A DNA stretch of 24,538 nucleotides. Origin: a virus. This document shows positions 7,243 through 20,500 of this stretch, piece by piece. The DNA lies in the IMG/VR virus record IMGVR_UViG_3300009183_000350, positions 1 through 24,538 of that record. One strand, given 5' to 3'. Position numbers and translations under genes: made by a program. Each line of letters starts with the position of its first letter. The first letter of the stretch is position 1. Below the pieces are notes generated by a model. That model ran no database searches, was not told where the DNA came from, and saw nothing but the letters and a program-made list of their open reading frames with translations.

Positions 7243-8031
7243 TTAAAAAGTGCCAAAGTCTAAATTATTATTAACTATTGGCCCTAACCCGGCTGAAGTA
7301 TATCCCATGTCTAAATCTATAGTATTATAATTTCCTACAATAATACCCATATCAACATTAAAACTGTTTGTTTGCATTAACATGGCAAACATTGCATCTA
7401 ACACTTTGACATTAATACCATACACTGTTGTTTGCACATCACCTGTGCCAACTGCATCAATTAATCTGTGACCGTTGATGTTTAAATCGCCACCTAATAC
7501 AGGAGCTGGATCATTTATAACTCCGGCACCGCTTTTTAAGTCAATGATGTTTGTGCCAGGAACAATGTTAATACTGTTGTCACTACTGGTTATACTTTTG
7601 AATTCTGCTGTGGTGTCGTTTTTATCTTTAAAAATACCAACAGTAGCACTAATAGTTGTACCGTCAGCAGTTCCATAAACACCAGGATCGGTAGGATAAC
7701 GCAATGTAATTTGCGTTGAAGAACTAGCAGTGCAGAACCAGTGTCCGTTATATAATGTATTAGTGTTGCCAGTTAGATAGAAGTACTGATTCGCTGTTGG
7801 TATAACACTTTGTTGGCTAATAATTAGTGTAACTAAAAACGGGCCTGTGCCTGTTTTAGTTAAAAAACGATTAACAACAATAGTATTAATACCTAAGTTC
7901 GATGCTTGGGAGATTGGAATATCAGTTCCAAGCAAACTAAAGTTTTCGTTAACTTTTCTAAATGCTGTACGCAAGTCATCACCCGACCCGTCGTTTGCGT
8001 AATTTCCTATATTAATCGTTTGAATTGGCAT
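7243..8031 (-). CDS. Short fibre-like structural protein with a module shared with the giant fibre
   Basis: 262 residues. It begins QTINIGNYANDGSGDDLRTAF and KVNENFSLLG, the N-terminal motif common to four genes here. From about residue 55 to 130 there is one complete beta module (KTGTGPFLVTLI, YLTGNTNTLYNGHW, STQITLRYPTDPGVY), which also occurs about six times in the 4610-residue protein. The stretch DPAPVLGGDLNINGHRLIDAV matches the DPAPRLNGPLNVNNLAIGN region near the start of the giant protein and is a common tail-fibre linker. The C-terminus (VDMGIIVGNYNTIDLDMG) is unlike the neighbours. It is probably an accessory fibre or baseplate protein. A GAGAG Shine-Dalgarno precedes the ATG. Confidence 0.8.
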   Translation of the reverse strand: MPIQTINIGNYANDGSGDDLRTAFRKVNENFSLLGTDIPISQASNLGINTIVVNRFLTKTGTGPFLVTLIISQQSVIPTANQYFYLTGNTNTLYNGHWFCTASSSTQITLRYPTDPGVYGTADGTTISATVGIFKDKNDTTAEFKSITSSDNSINIVPGTNIIDLKSGAGVINDPAPVLGGDLNINGHRLIDAVGTGDVQTTVYGINVKVLDAMFAMLMQTNSFNVDMGIIVGNYNTIDLDMGYTSAGLGPIVNNNLDFGTF

Positions 8032-8061
8032 GTTTGCGCTCTCTTTAGTATATTTACCGCA

Positions 8062-8589
8062 TTAGACTACTGTAACGTAAACGTCAGTGGTTGTTGTTCC
8101 AAAGCTTCTACCTGTAAAAATATGTGTAGTATTATTACCAATGGCATAGGTTGTACTGTTATTAATAGTATTTGTTCCTGCAACTCCTACTGTCACTGTA
8201 CAAGCCGCACCACTAGTATTTGATAGTATTAATTCTACTACCTTACCTGACGTTATATTAGAGTGGGCAATCGTTATAGTAGACCCTGTTGCTGTAGCAC
8301 GTACAACGGAATCTGTACTGTAATCTAAAGTAACAGTTCCAGCCGCGGCCACTGAGCCAACATTTCTAACAGCTTTTGATTGTAAGGAAGGGTCTGACCA
8401 ACTTAGTACAGTACCACTAGTAGTTAAAAACTTTCCACCATTGCCAGTCTGTGTTGGGATTTGCACATCGGCATTCATAGCTGTGTACAGTTCATCGAAG
8501 TTTGCATTTACTTTTGTAAAAGCCGTGCGCAACGGATCACCGTTTTTGGCATTTGCCGCAGTGCCAGTGTTAATTACTTGTTTAGCCAT
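8062..8589 (-). CDS. Small fibre-like structural protein
   Basis: 175 residues. It starts with NTGTAANAKNGDPLRTAFTKVNANFDELY, the same N-terminal motif as the giant fibre and the 262-residue protein. The rest is Thr/Ser/Gly/Ala-rich beta structure (TVTLDYSTDSVVRATATGSTITIAHS, KVVELILSNTSGAACTVTVG, THIFTGRSFGTTTTDVYVTVV) ending in a hydrophobic strand, as in small trimeric tip or collar proteins. The ATG shares one base with the TAA of the 4610-residue gene (TAATG at 8587-8591), so translation is probably coupled to it. That makes it a candidate partner or chaperone-like cap for the giant fibre. This last point is inference. Confidence 0.78.
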   Translation of the reverse strand: MAKQVINTGTAANAKNGDPLRTAFTKVNANFDELYTAMNADVQIPTQTGNGGKFLTTSGTVLSWSDPSLQSKAVRNVGSVAAAGTVTLDYSTDSVVRATATGSTITIAHSNITSGKVVELILSNTSGAACTVTVGVAGTNTINNSTTYAIGNNTTHIFTGRSFGTTTTDVYVTVV

Positions 8590-11500
8590 TATACTCTCCC
8601 TACAGCAACTTGGATAATTCCAGCTTCGCCGTTGTCTTTATCTTCTAGGGCTTTACCAATAATGCTACCTAATTTTGGATCAGTAGCTTTAACAGCATAT
8701 CCCGGTGTACTTGATGTTGTTAGCATGTCGCCTTTTTTAACACGACCTACTACCTTACATGGAACACGACCTGCAAGTGCTAAACAAACACGTATGCCAG
8801 TTTGTCCATCGTTCATTACGTATGCTGGATTAGTTGTTACAACACCTGCTGAACGTGTATCGTTCATTGCATCAGTAGTAGTAACTTCTTTCTCGCCACC
8901 AAATACTAGAACAGTTCCTGGTTCGTATTCTTGATCACCTTCGTAATATTCTGCTAAGTCGGCGTATGTAGCTTGTAACTTACTTGCACCCACCAGTGTC
9001 CAAATACCTTGTATTGTTCCGTTAGAATTGTCAGCACCAGTTGTTATCACAGTTGATTTTAACACTCCTAATGAAGTGTCAAACGAACTACTAGCATTTA
9101 AATGCCATGCTCCGGTTATGTAACCATCAGTGCCTGCCGCGCCTGCACTTAGTGATACACTCTTAAGCACTGCTCCGCTACTACTGAAATCACTGGTACC
9201 AAAGAATGTATTAGTAGCAGTTGAGTTTCCTGCTGAAGTTAAAAACTTAATATTACCCGGTGTGTAAAATTCTAAAGTTGTACTTGGAACTTGTATAATA
9301 TTTCCACTGCTTGGTAGTGAATTTATTTTAATACCCTTAACATCAATGTTACCACCAACATCAGTTTGAACTAAACTATATATTGCTCCAGTTGCAGTAA
9401 TACCAATACAACCATATGTTTTAGCCGCTGTTCTAATAACAGCGCCTGTTGTAGTAGCTTGTGCGTTTACACTGGATGTTGGAATAGTTGTGGTATTTCC
9501 GTTACTTGCAATATCGGCATTACGAACACCGTCACCGTTGTACACCAACGCTGTAGAAGTTGTAACCGCTAATGCACCGTTTACCCCAGAAGTATTTGCC
9601 AACAAACTATTTGCCGCAACCCATTGCAACTTGGTATTAGGAATACCGTCACTTGTGCTAGTTGATGTTTTTAATGTTACCCAACCGTCAGTTATAGTAA
9701 ATTGACTACTATCGTATTGACTTACACCAGTTGCGGCTTGCAACGCATCCATATCTGTAGCAGTGCCAGTGCCTGCGCCAGCCGATACTGCTTGGAATAT
9801 TGTTCCAGCAGTAGCCGCATTAGCACCTACCCAGTTAGCTGTTCCTGGAGTTGCCCAGTTAGTATTACCTGGACTTAAGATTCTATAACGTTTGCCTACA
9901 ACAAAACTTCCTGCGTTAACATTGACTAGTGTTGGAACAGCTGAAATTGTAGCAGTTGCCAACGTCATTGCTAATTTGCTTTGAGCAATAGCGGCCGTTG
10001 AACTTACCTTGCCGTTATTAACTGCGCCATTACGTGTGAATGTTAGTGTACCACTCGGTGTTGTGTCGTAAGCAGAGCTTGTAGTAACAACAGTTGTATT
10101 GGTAATACCAGTTACATATTGACTAGATGTATAACCAGTTCCGCTAATAACCATTCCAGTAACAATACCTGTTGAACTGTTTAATGTTAATAGATTAACA
10201 GTACCACCAGTACAAGTGGCTGTTTGATTAATATTAACTAGATATGTACCAACGTTACCTGTACCATTAACTGATGTAGTAGTTAAACCAGTGTCAACAA
10301 TATAAGTACCAGCAACTACCGATCCACCAGTTAACACCATTCCTTTAACTATTGTAACGCCTGGACTTCCAGAAACAGTTAATACATTGCCACTGATTAC
10401 CCCAGTAAATGAACCACTAGTTGCTGTACCACCGCTAGCGTAAGTGGCGGCTGTCACTGCACCTTGAATAGTACTTAATAGTATAGCACCGTCATAGGAA
10501 ATAGTAACATCACTGGAAATATCAAATCCTGCATTAGTCCATGCACCAGCTGTTGAATTGTTATTTGTAGTTGCAAAACTCCATACGGGGAGTTGTGCAT
10601 TGGCAAAATTTAACTGCATATTTGCCGCAGTATCTTTTAACTTGTACAAACTATCTCGAGAGTTAACAACGTTGTCAACATAAATTTTAGTTGTTGCATC
10701 GGTATTTAAGATTGGAGTTCCTACACTACCAATAGTAAATCCGCCCATTGACAGGTTACCTTTCATTGGTAACTGTCCGCTTAGGTTCATATATCCTGAA
10801 CCAATCAACGATGTAGCTGGAGTTGTAGCACCTGAGTGTTGTACACCTAGTCTGTTGTCAATGTATCCACGTACCGCAGATTGTGTTGGCACAGTATCTG
10901 ATGCATTGTTTGTCATTGAACTGTCTGTTGAGAATTCACTAACTGTAACACCACGCTTGAATCCTAAACCGTCCAAGTTACTCAACGCAATGGATGCGGA
11001 GAATGTAACTGTACCAGTACCTTGGTCAACTGTAAAGAATCGACCTACACGGAAGATACCGTTTTGGTCAGTGGTCACATAGAACACACGACCAACTGTT
11101 TCTTCTAACACTTCTTTAGTTTGATCTGCCTTTTGATAAGGGTTACCATAAATTTGATATGGGTAGTTAGTAGTATTGTAACCACCAGTACCAATGTCCA
11201 ACAAGTCATGTGCTGAACAACGGCAAGTACTAATACGTGTAGTAATCTGTGCGGCTGTTCCTTGCAAGTAACCAGCACGTAACGGAGTTGATGTTACAGT
11301 ACTCATTGCACGACTAATACCAGTAATAATTGGAGTAATAGTAGTTGGTGCGGCCACTAAGAACGGATCATTAAATGTCAAGTTACCATTAGGTGTTCCA
11401 CTTGGAGGAGCACTAATAGTTAATGTAACACCGTCAACAATTGCAGTAACAGTTTGGCCTAAGAAGAAACCACCAGTGCCACCACCACGTATTAAATCTC

Positions 11501-14500
11501 CAATGTTGATACCAGTAGTACTTGCAACTTTCATTGTTGTGCCGCTAGAACCAGTTGGGTTATATGTAGTTATAGTTACAGTTTCTGGATCAGTACTGTA
11601 TGCTAAAGTAATGCTAGTAGTTGAACTACCTACGCATTGTACAAATTGATTATAACCACTATTACCGTTGCCTGTTACAGAATAGAATGTATCAACTACA
11701 GGAGCAACACTTTGAGTTGGTATTTGTAATGTTGTGTACCAAGGGCCGCTGTTACTAGTTAAAGTTGTAAATCCTAATGTTCCAAATGGTGTACTATCAG
11801 GTTGCGCACTAATAACAAGAACAGTAGCATTATCGCCGGCTGTACTTACTGTTGCTGAAGTAACAGTTTGTCCGCTAGTAAATCCGCTACCAAATATAGT
11901 CATTCCTGCAACAATAAACTGACTTCTTTCGTTTGTAAAAATTTTAATTGTTGTACTTAAATTGTTATAAGTGATAAATTGATCTGTTGCGGTAGCTGTT
12001 GAATTTGCACTAGTTACAATAGTGTTTGTTGAACATGTAATAAGAACTGGGCCGGGCGCACCGCTAGCGGCAGAACTCATTGTAATAGTACTTCCAGCAA
12101 CATTCAATGCTGTAATGATTGTACCAGCAACAATATTAGTTCCAGTAATGGTAGCACCTACTACTAAGTTAGCAAAACTACTAACCGATGTCAAAGTAGT
12201 ACTGGAATTATCAGGAGTAGCTGTAAATGTTGTTGTACTACTTGTGCTTATAACCAAATTATCTGTACGTCCATTAATAGACGGTTGTGTTAATGTAGCA
12301 GTTACACCTGGAGTTAATGTGCCAATAGTAGTTGATAAATCAAATACTGGAATAGCAAGAGTTGCTTTAACCCATGAGCTAGTAAGTTGAATACTAGTTC
12401 CACTAGTTACTTTACCAACATAATAAGTTGTTCCAGTAACATACGCTGGAGTAGTAATGCCGCCAGCAGTTGGAGTTCCTGTTAAAGTAATAGCTTGACC
12501 TATTGTGTATGTTCCACTTGTAACAGTAGCAGTACCAACAGTATCAGCAAATGCAAAACTAGCAATGGTGCTTGTTGCCGCTACAGTAGTAATGTTTGTT
12601 AATGCAGAGCCGCCTAATGTTGTTGCAATAGTTATTGCGTTAGTTGATTTACTGACAACATAATAAGCCGCTTGGTTAACAGCAGTAGCCAACGTAAATG
12701 TCATGTCGTTAGTACTATCACCACCACCTAACACTGCTCCACTAATTGTAATAGTATCGGTTAATGCATAGTTCGCACCTTGCGAAACTAGTGTAATTGT
12801 AACTGCACCGTTGTATGAAGTGCCAGAGCCAGTTTTTACAACAGTAAATTTTGCACCAGTACCTTTACCGCTACTAGATTTGGTTACTACAGCCGTATAT
12901 GTTGCCGCACTAGTAACACTGGTACCAGTGACAGTTGTATAAGTTGTTGAACTGTTTAATCCACCTTTAACTGGAATTCCACCAAAACTTGGTTGACTTG
13001 GATCAAACGTAATTGTATTACCAACTACTACATCGCTTCCATCAACTAGATTAATAGTGCTTGGACTTGTTGTACTAACAGCAGTTACAACATACTGACT
13101 AGGTATACCTGCACCCTGAATACTTGAACCAGCAACAATATTAGTTAAGCTAGATACGCCAAGAATATTAGGACTTCCACTTACAGTGTTACCTGTAACG
13201 CTACCTGTTGGTTGATATGTAACCGCCACTTGACCTCTGCTTATTGGTCTAGTAACTGTAATAGGTGTTGCACTTGTACTTGTAATGCTATATTTGATAT
13301 CACCTAATGTAATATAAGGAATTGTTGCTTTGGTAAATGTTAAACTACCACTTGGTGTACTGGTTGGAGCTATACTTAACACAACGTTATTGCTGATTCT
13401 TGAATAAGTTAATCCAGTTGGGGTTCCAGTAGTACTTGTAATAAATGTTGGAGTACCAGCAATTGCGTTAGCGTATGTGCTAGACAATTGAATACTTGTT
13501 CCACTGTTTACTTTACCAATGTAGAAAATAACTCCCGCAGTCATATTAGCAGTGTTGGATGCACCATATGTTGTACCACCAACTACTAGTGTACCAGCAC
13601 CACCAAATGTTCCGCTAATTGTAATTGCCTCACCTACTATGTAAGTTCCGCTAGTAACAGTAATAGTACCCACGGAATCAGCAATAGCAAAAGATGCAAT
13701 AGTATTAGGATTAATAGTTAATATCTGTTGTGCATTAATAAATCCATTACCACTGACAGTCATACCAGTAACAAGGTTGCCGGCACCACCGTATAAGAAT
13801 GTAGCAGAACTACTAGCAACACCTGCTGAACTTAAACTAATGCTACTTGTTCCAGTATTAATACTAATAATAGTAGTACCAGCTGGAATACCAAATCCTC
13901 TAATACTTTCACCAACTACTAGCCCAGTAAAACTAGCCACGCTAGTTATTGATGCAGAACCGCTAGTTATTGTGCCTGTAAATGTTCCTCCAACTACAAG
14001 TGTAGTTCCAGAACTACCTGTTGGGTTATAACCTGTAATAATAGTTGTTGTTACTGGCGGTGTGTAATTTACAATTTGATGTACTTTACCGCCAAACGCA
14101 AATGCATAAGTTCCTTTATTAACTTGGTCAATACTTGCCTGTGGTCCAAATACGGTAACCGCAATTCGTGTATCCCCTGGTGTAGCACCCATGGTCTTTG
14201 CACCGCCATCAATTGGATCGGTCTTAGTAACGTTAGCAGTATCTGCTTGGAATAGATAATATGCAAAAGACTGGTCAGTACTTAGAATAGCCTGATTAGC
14301 CGGCAATATTTCATTTGTAGCTTCTGTTAAGTTATATGTTAAAACACGATAGATGCTACCTAAGTTGTCAGTAAATTGTACCGCAGTACTTGGACGAGTT
14401 GGGTTAACGTTATCAATTTCGTAAAACTTAAAGTTTTGTAAAACACGTAGTTGTACAAGTTGGCCATCATATAACGGAGACGCAAGACCTGTACTACTTA

Positions 14501-17500
14501 CACCACCTGAACCACTGGTACTTAGTGTTAGTAACAGAACGTTTTGTCCGCCAATTGTTGCACTAGTAAACGCACTGGCAGATATAATAGATGTAACTGT
14601 ACCAGCAGTAGGAGTTGTACCTCCAACTACAGCATAGGTAATGCTTGTGCTTGATACAATACTTGTAATAACAATAGTAGTTGGAGTACCTCCGTATAAC
14701 GTACCGGTACCGGCAGTAGCACTTAATGTGTTACCTACCAACATACCAGAAGTAGAAGTCATACCTGTAATAGTAGCAGTCCATGGTGCACCAGAAGTTC
14801 CTGATCCTGCAATGGTACCAATTGTGCCGCCTCCAAAGTTTGGAGTTATGTTAATATTAAAGTTTGCATAAACTCCAATAGCACTACTTGAAGTTTGATA
14901 CAAATTGGTATATGTAGCACTACCGCCTGCAACTGGAATACCTTTATAGGTAAATGTAGATACTGCGGTATTAGTTGTTCCAGTAACATAAGCAGTTAAA
15001 TCGTTACCTGCATTAGAACTAAATGTTAATCCTGACCCTGATGCAGTTGCGTTAGCACTTAAAATAATTGTATTGCCACTAGTTGTTGCCAAAGCGGTAG
15101 CGCCAAATGGAACATTAGGGCCACTGATAGTACAACCGTTGAAATTGTATGTAGTTGCACTTCCGCCGCTTGAACCCGGGTCTGATGTATAACGTAATGT
15201 TATACTGGTTAATGTGCTACCAACGCAAACAAATGTACCGTTATACGCTGTAGTTGTATTACCAGCAATAGTAAATTGTCCTCCTACTAGTGGAAGAGTA
15301 GTTACTGCACTGATTACAAAAGTAACATACCAGTTTGCGCCCGATCCTGTCTTTCTTAAGAATGTTGCGGCTGTTGTTGCCGGCGGCATAATAACAGTGT
15401 AATTTGTAGTACTAAATGTTCCTGGATCGCTTGCATAACTAATTGTAATAGTACTTACTGAACTTGATTGGACAGTGAATGAACCGTTATAGTTTGTATT
15501 AGCATTACCACTAACTACATAACCAGCACTTGGTGTAGGCGCACTTAATTGTGTTGGAATTTGGAATGTTACCAAATATGGCCCAGTACCAGTTTTGCTC
15601 AAGTATCCTTGTATTAACAACGCCGGACTTGTTTTAATAGCGGCCAGTGTTCCTACACTTGAAAGATAATTTAGTGATATAGTACTGTTGGCACTGAATG
15701 TACTAGAAGTTCCACCTAATACTGATCCACTAACTGTTATAGTGTCACTGAAAGTTAATGTTCCGCTTGGAGTAGAATCCGGAGCACCAGTTAATGTTAA
15801 AGTAATTCCATCTAAACTAACAAGAGCAATTTTTTGACCTTGAGTAAATCCAGTACCAGTAACAGACATCCCAGCCTTAATACCAGTTGTAGAACTAACT
15901 GTCATAGTGGTACTGCTTGTACTACCAGATGCAAATGTAGCAGTTACATAATAAAAATTACTACCAACACTTCCTGTTGGTACGTAAACGCCTGTATGAC
16001 TTACGCTGTTAATTTGATAACGTACAAGGCCTTTACCTGCTAATGTATGATCAATTTCTAATTCACTAATCTGTGTTGGAAAATAATCGTAACCGTAGAT
16101 ATAAACACTAACACTAGTTGTGTTCATTTTTCCGTAGAATGCGTTAGGAGTGATACTGCCTGGCAAGTTAGTTGGGTTAAAGATACGTGCAGTTTGCATT
16201 AAGTTTTGTGCAAGTGTTACACTATCTGGTTTTTCAGTTACATCATAACCAGTAGCACGTAACGCATACTGTCCGTGCGCTGATGATGAACCAACAGAAC
16301 GAATTTGTCCACCATTCAATGCCCAGAATGCTGTCCATGAATAGTAAGTAAATGTTGAAACTTGTTCAGTAATACCACCGTTGGTTGCAAGTATTGAATA
16401 ACCTAAATCATTAATCTGTGCAAAGTCATTGGCAAGCATGGATTTGTTACCAGCCATTTCAATATTAATATTTTGGCCAGTACCACCTAGCCACGGCGTG
16501 GCCGCACCAAGATTCAATGTAATGCTACCGCCAATAACGTTTCCGTTAACGTCAAATGTTTGGGCATAATTGCTTACTGTGTTGACTTGATATCGTCCAC
16601 CGCGTACAAAGAAAGCACATGGGGTTTGTGGGGCACGTACATCTAAACCACTATTAATTCCACCGGTAACAGTTAGTGTGTATCCGTCTGCACTTGCTAC
16701 AGTGATTTGGCCAAATAGTCGTCCAGCAAATCCGTCAACAAATTGTCCGCCAGCAAACACCTGTTTGTTTTGGCTACGTGAGAAGCTGGTAGCTACTTGG
16801 CCGTACGGTGACTTAGATTTAATTTGATTTTCTGGATCAAGCACCATCATAAAGCCGCCGTGGCCTTGCCCAGTAATATTGTTAACACGCACACCGTCGC
16901 CGCATAGGAACACGTCGATATCTTTATTGTTTTTAGGAGTACTGTTAATATCTAACGGGTCTGTTAAGTAATGACGTCCATAATTTTTAGTTGTATATAA
17001 GTGCCAGCTAGTTGGAGCAAGAACACCAAATGTAATTGAACTTACACTAGCACTTGCACTACTTGTATTACCAGTAATTGCACCATTAACGTTGGACATA
17101 ATTCCAGAAGTAACTTTATATGTTATACTGGTTGAAGTTGAAGAAATTACTACACCTGTAGCAGTAGTTCCACCGCCCGATTGCGTAATTGTTTCGCCTA
17201 CAATAAATGAGCCGCCAAGTGAGTTAGTAGTTGCAACAGCCGTTTGAGTAAACGGATACATTACGGTACAGTTCATAAAGTTGCCGGACACACTGTCAAC
17301 AACCGCTAAACCAGGTTTGCCATTAGAATCTAATACATCAGATTGGAATACATATCCTAACCAGTTTACGCTTGCTTGACTATTGCTACTTAAAGTAATA
17401 ATAATTTTACCAACAGTTCCACTAATTGTGGCTGTAACTAATGGGCTAATTGTAGTAGCATTTGTAGTACTAAATGTTCCTGGATCATTAGGATAACGAA

Positions 17501-20500
17501 GTGTAATAGTTGACAATGTACTTGCAACACATGTAAATGTTCCGTTAAACGGTAAGGTAGCATTTCCTGCAATTGTATAAGTTAAACTTGTGTTTGGCAA
17601 ATATGTTTGTGTTGGAATATTAAAGAGTACATTATATAAACCACCGCCAACGCTAGTAGTGCTTACAAATCCAACAATGGTTGTAGTTGGAACATAATCA
17701 GTACCAGTATCAATAGGTCCAATTTGTAATCCATCAATAACTGAATCTCGGTAGAAGAACAGTTTGCGCCACGGGCTTTGACTGATACGATCATTAGGTC
17801 GAACAATAGTTCTACGGAATTCGTCACCCTTAATTGACACCGCAGGCGATAAACGAATTGGATAGTCTTCTTGATAAACTCCAGCCTCAACAAAAATAAC
17901 AATTTGATTTGCGCCGACACTTTCAGCATATTCTAATTCTTCATGATTAATATCATCAAAGAATCCAGGAGTTAACAGCTGACAAGTAATAGTGTCATTA
18001 GGGCCAGATCCACCAGGAGTATAACTTAAAATATTAGCAGTAGCTTTGCTTGACACTCCTGCTAGAATCTTACCTGGAAGGATATTAAAGTCGCCGGGTG
18101 GACATTGGTCAACATACCCGTTGCCACCATTGCTAAATGTAATGGTATAAATTCCTGACCCAAAATCAGGTGTTGGTGCAACACCAATACCGTTTTGTAC
18201 AATGCTTAACATTGTATTATAGTTATTGGTAAAAGTTGTAATAGCAGTAAGCGTAAATGTCAGTGTACCGCTTGGTGTACTATCGGCCGCGCTACTTATT
18301 GTAAGAGTTGTTCCATTAACTGCGGTAATAACTTGTCCAGAAATAAAACCTGTACCAGTAACAGTCATACCAACTTTAATAGTTCCACTAATTCCTGATA
18401 CAGTCAATGTAGTACTTGAAGCACTTGAATATGTAGCTGTTGCACTATATCCTCGATTTGCATTTTTACTGCCGTTAGTTGGTGTTTGAGTAACCAACAG
18501 TTGATAACGACTAGCTGTAGTTTGATTTAATACTTGTAATGCTAGAGTTCTAGCATATATAATACCGTCAATAGTTTCTGTATTTTGTGTGCCAATGGCC
18601 ACAGATTTAGCACTGGCATTTCTATAATAGCTTTTACCTGCATTGATACTTTGATATGTTCCAGCAGTTAATAAATCAATAATCATAGCATCGACAATAT
18701 AACCAACGTCACGACGGCAGGTTGCTTCGTTATAACTAAAACCGCCTTTGAATTTGTTGTTCAAATACGTGGTAGTTGCTTGAGCAACGGTAAGCGAATT
18801 AGATACAATTACATTTCGTACAGCAACATAACCAGTACTAGCATACGAACTGTTTGCAAAATCAGGGCCTGTTGTAACTAAATTTGGCGGGTTTGTATTA
18901 ACAACACTATATAATCTATCCCACTTTTCGTTCATTGAGGTCACACTACTTGCACCGTCTATATATGTTCCGCTAGTAGTTTGTCCAATATTGAAATAGG
19001 TTGTGGTCGCAATACTCCACACTCCTGGATCACCGGCATAGGATAATGTTACAGTAGTACCTGTGCTTGCTGTTACTGCCCAATTTCCATTGTAAGAAAC
19101 ATTTGAGTTTCCAGTAACAGTAATAGTTGCTCCTACTTGAATTGGAATCACTCTTGCAGGAATATCTAATGTAACTAAACACGGAGCTGTTCCAGTCTTA
19201 GTTGAAAAAGTAGCAACTTTTGGTAATAGACTTTGATATAAGTTGTTTGGAGGATCATTACCAATAATATTCTGGGCCATATCTCGAGCATAGTTAATAC
19301 TGGCTATTTTAGCTGTACTTTCAATAGGATCGATTGTGCTGGTATAAACTACAGATCCGTTTACTATTGCACTAGTCCAGAATTGATTACCAGCGGTAGT
19401 TGATCCGCTTAATCCTGTGTAAGTTAAATCGTAGGCCACTGCTTCTACAAAAGTTTCTAAATCCTTTTCCCATTGTATTTGTCCATCGGTAGCAACATAA
19501 GTTAACGAATTATAATTCTGTTTAATCCACCCTAATGTTTCCGCCGCAATAAATTCACGGTTAGCTAAAAGTAATTTACTAGCACTAAATGCCGATGTAG
19601 ATGTAGAAGTTGGCTTAGTTAACGATACCAGTTCTCTATTTGATAAACCACCAGAAAGCGTATCAGTAACAAATTTAAATAAAGTTGTAAGTTGTGCAAT
19701 TGCAGGAGCATTGTTAATGTATGGATATGTGTTATTAACAAATGTAATTACATTAAAAATTGGACCAGTAGTTGCAGTTCCTTTATTATTATTCACATTA
19801 GTGTACACTGTTGGCAATGGACTTGCACCAGCAGAATAAGTTGGAGGAGTAATTGCAGGAGGAGTATTAGCAGTTAGTAATCCATTCCATGTTATATTTG
19901 TATAAACTAATGCATTAGTTAATGTTGCCGCGGTACCGCCAAGACTTGTACTTAATTTAAATTGAGTAGCATTTGTAATTTCTATAACGTAGTAAGTTCC
20001 GCCAGCAATAAGACCTCCAAAATATGGAGTAATAATAGTTGTGCCGCCGCCCCATGAACCTGGATTAGCTGAATAACTTAATGTTATAGAAGTTGTTGTA
20101 GCACTGAAAACTGTAACTATGCCGTTATAACCAGTAGTTACATTACCACTAACAGTAAACGATGTACCAGCTATTGGAGCAGTTAATTGTGTTGGTATTA
20201 TCAAGGTTACTAAGTATGGACCTGAACCTGATTTAGTTTGGAATCCGGTAACTGTGATTGGAGTAGAGTTATCAATAATGACAGGCATTCCAACAGTAAG
20301 GTTAGACGTACTAGTAGTGGAAATTCCAGTACTAGAGTTTGTCGATGCTGTAGCAATAGTTGTTCCTGCTATTAATGATATTAAATTAGAAACAGTTGCA
20401 ATCTGCCCACTGCCACCAGTGTAGGTTTGATTTTGATACTGAATAACACTATTTTGATAGACTTGCGATGGACTATTATTACTGATGACTGCTTGTAATA

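Larger units (their letters stand above)
10035..18420 (-). repeat. GM-V-G-GF...DSTPSGTLTF beta module, six copies
   Basis: The unit is about 45 residues: V-GM-V-G-GF--GQ-I--V-G-TLTIS-APDSTPSGTLTF. Approximate copies are 18255-18420, 15755-15910, 13335-13790 (interrupted, see findings), 11765-11910, 11377-11560 and 10035-10170. At the DNA level the ends are recognisable as variants of a short G/T-rich phrase around cttggtgta. The copies are diverged, which suggests old duplications rather than an assembly artefact. Confidence 0.78.
11575..20250 (-). repeat. YNG...DPG beta module, six copies in the giant fibre
   Basis: The unit is about 75 residues: KTG-GPYLVT--IPTQ, then GN-N--YNG-F-V--ST-TSITL-Y--DPG. 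Approximate copies are 20040-20250 (ends YSANPGSW), 18985-19210 (YAGDPGVW), 17455-17680 (YPNDPGTF), 15390-15610 (YASDPGTF), 15140-15375 (YTSDPGSS) and 11575-11760 (YSTDPETV). The 15140-15610 copies are in tandem; the others are dispersed. A seventh copy is in the neighbouring 262-residue gene at about 7640-7870. Spans are by eye. Confidence 0.8.

Noticed and set aside
8051-8058. GGTAAATA on the minus strand before the 262-residue structural gene
   Set aside because: Only six of eight match the late consensus; in AT-rich DNA this is weak, and the gene is probably read through from upstream.
10035-20250. Dispersed DNA repeats that could suggest a CRISPR array or tandem-repeat artefact
   Set aside because: Copies are diverged, unevenly spaced and stay in one reading frame as protein modules; there is no constant repeat/spacer length.
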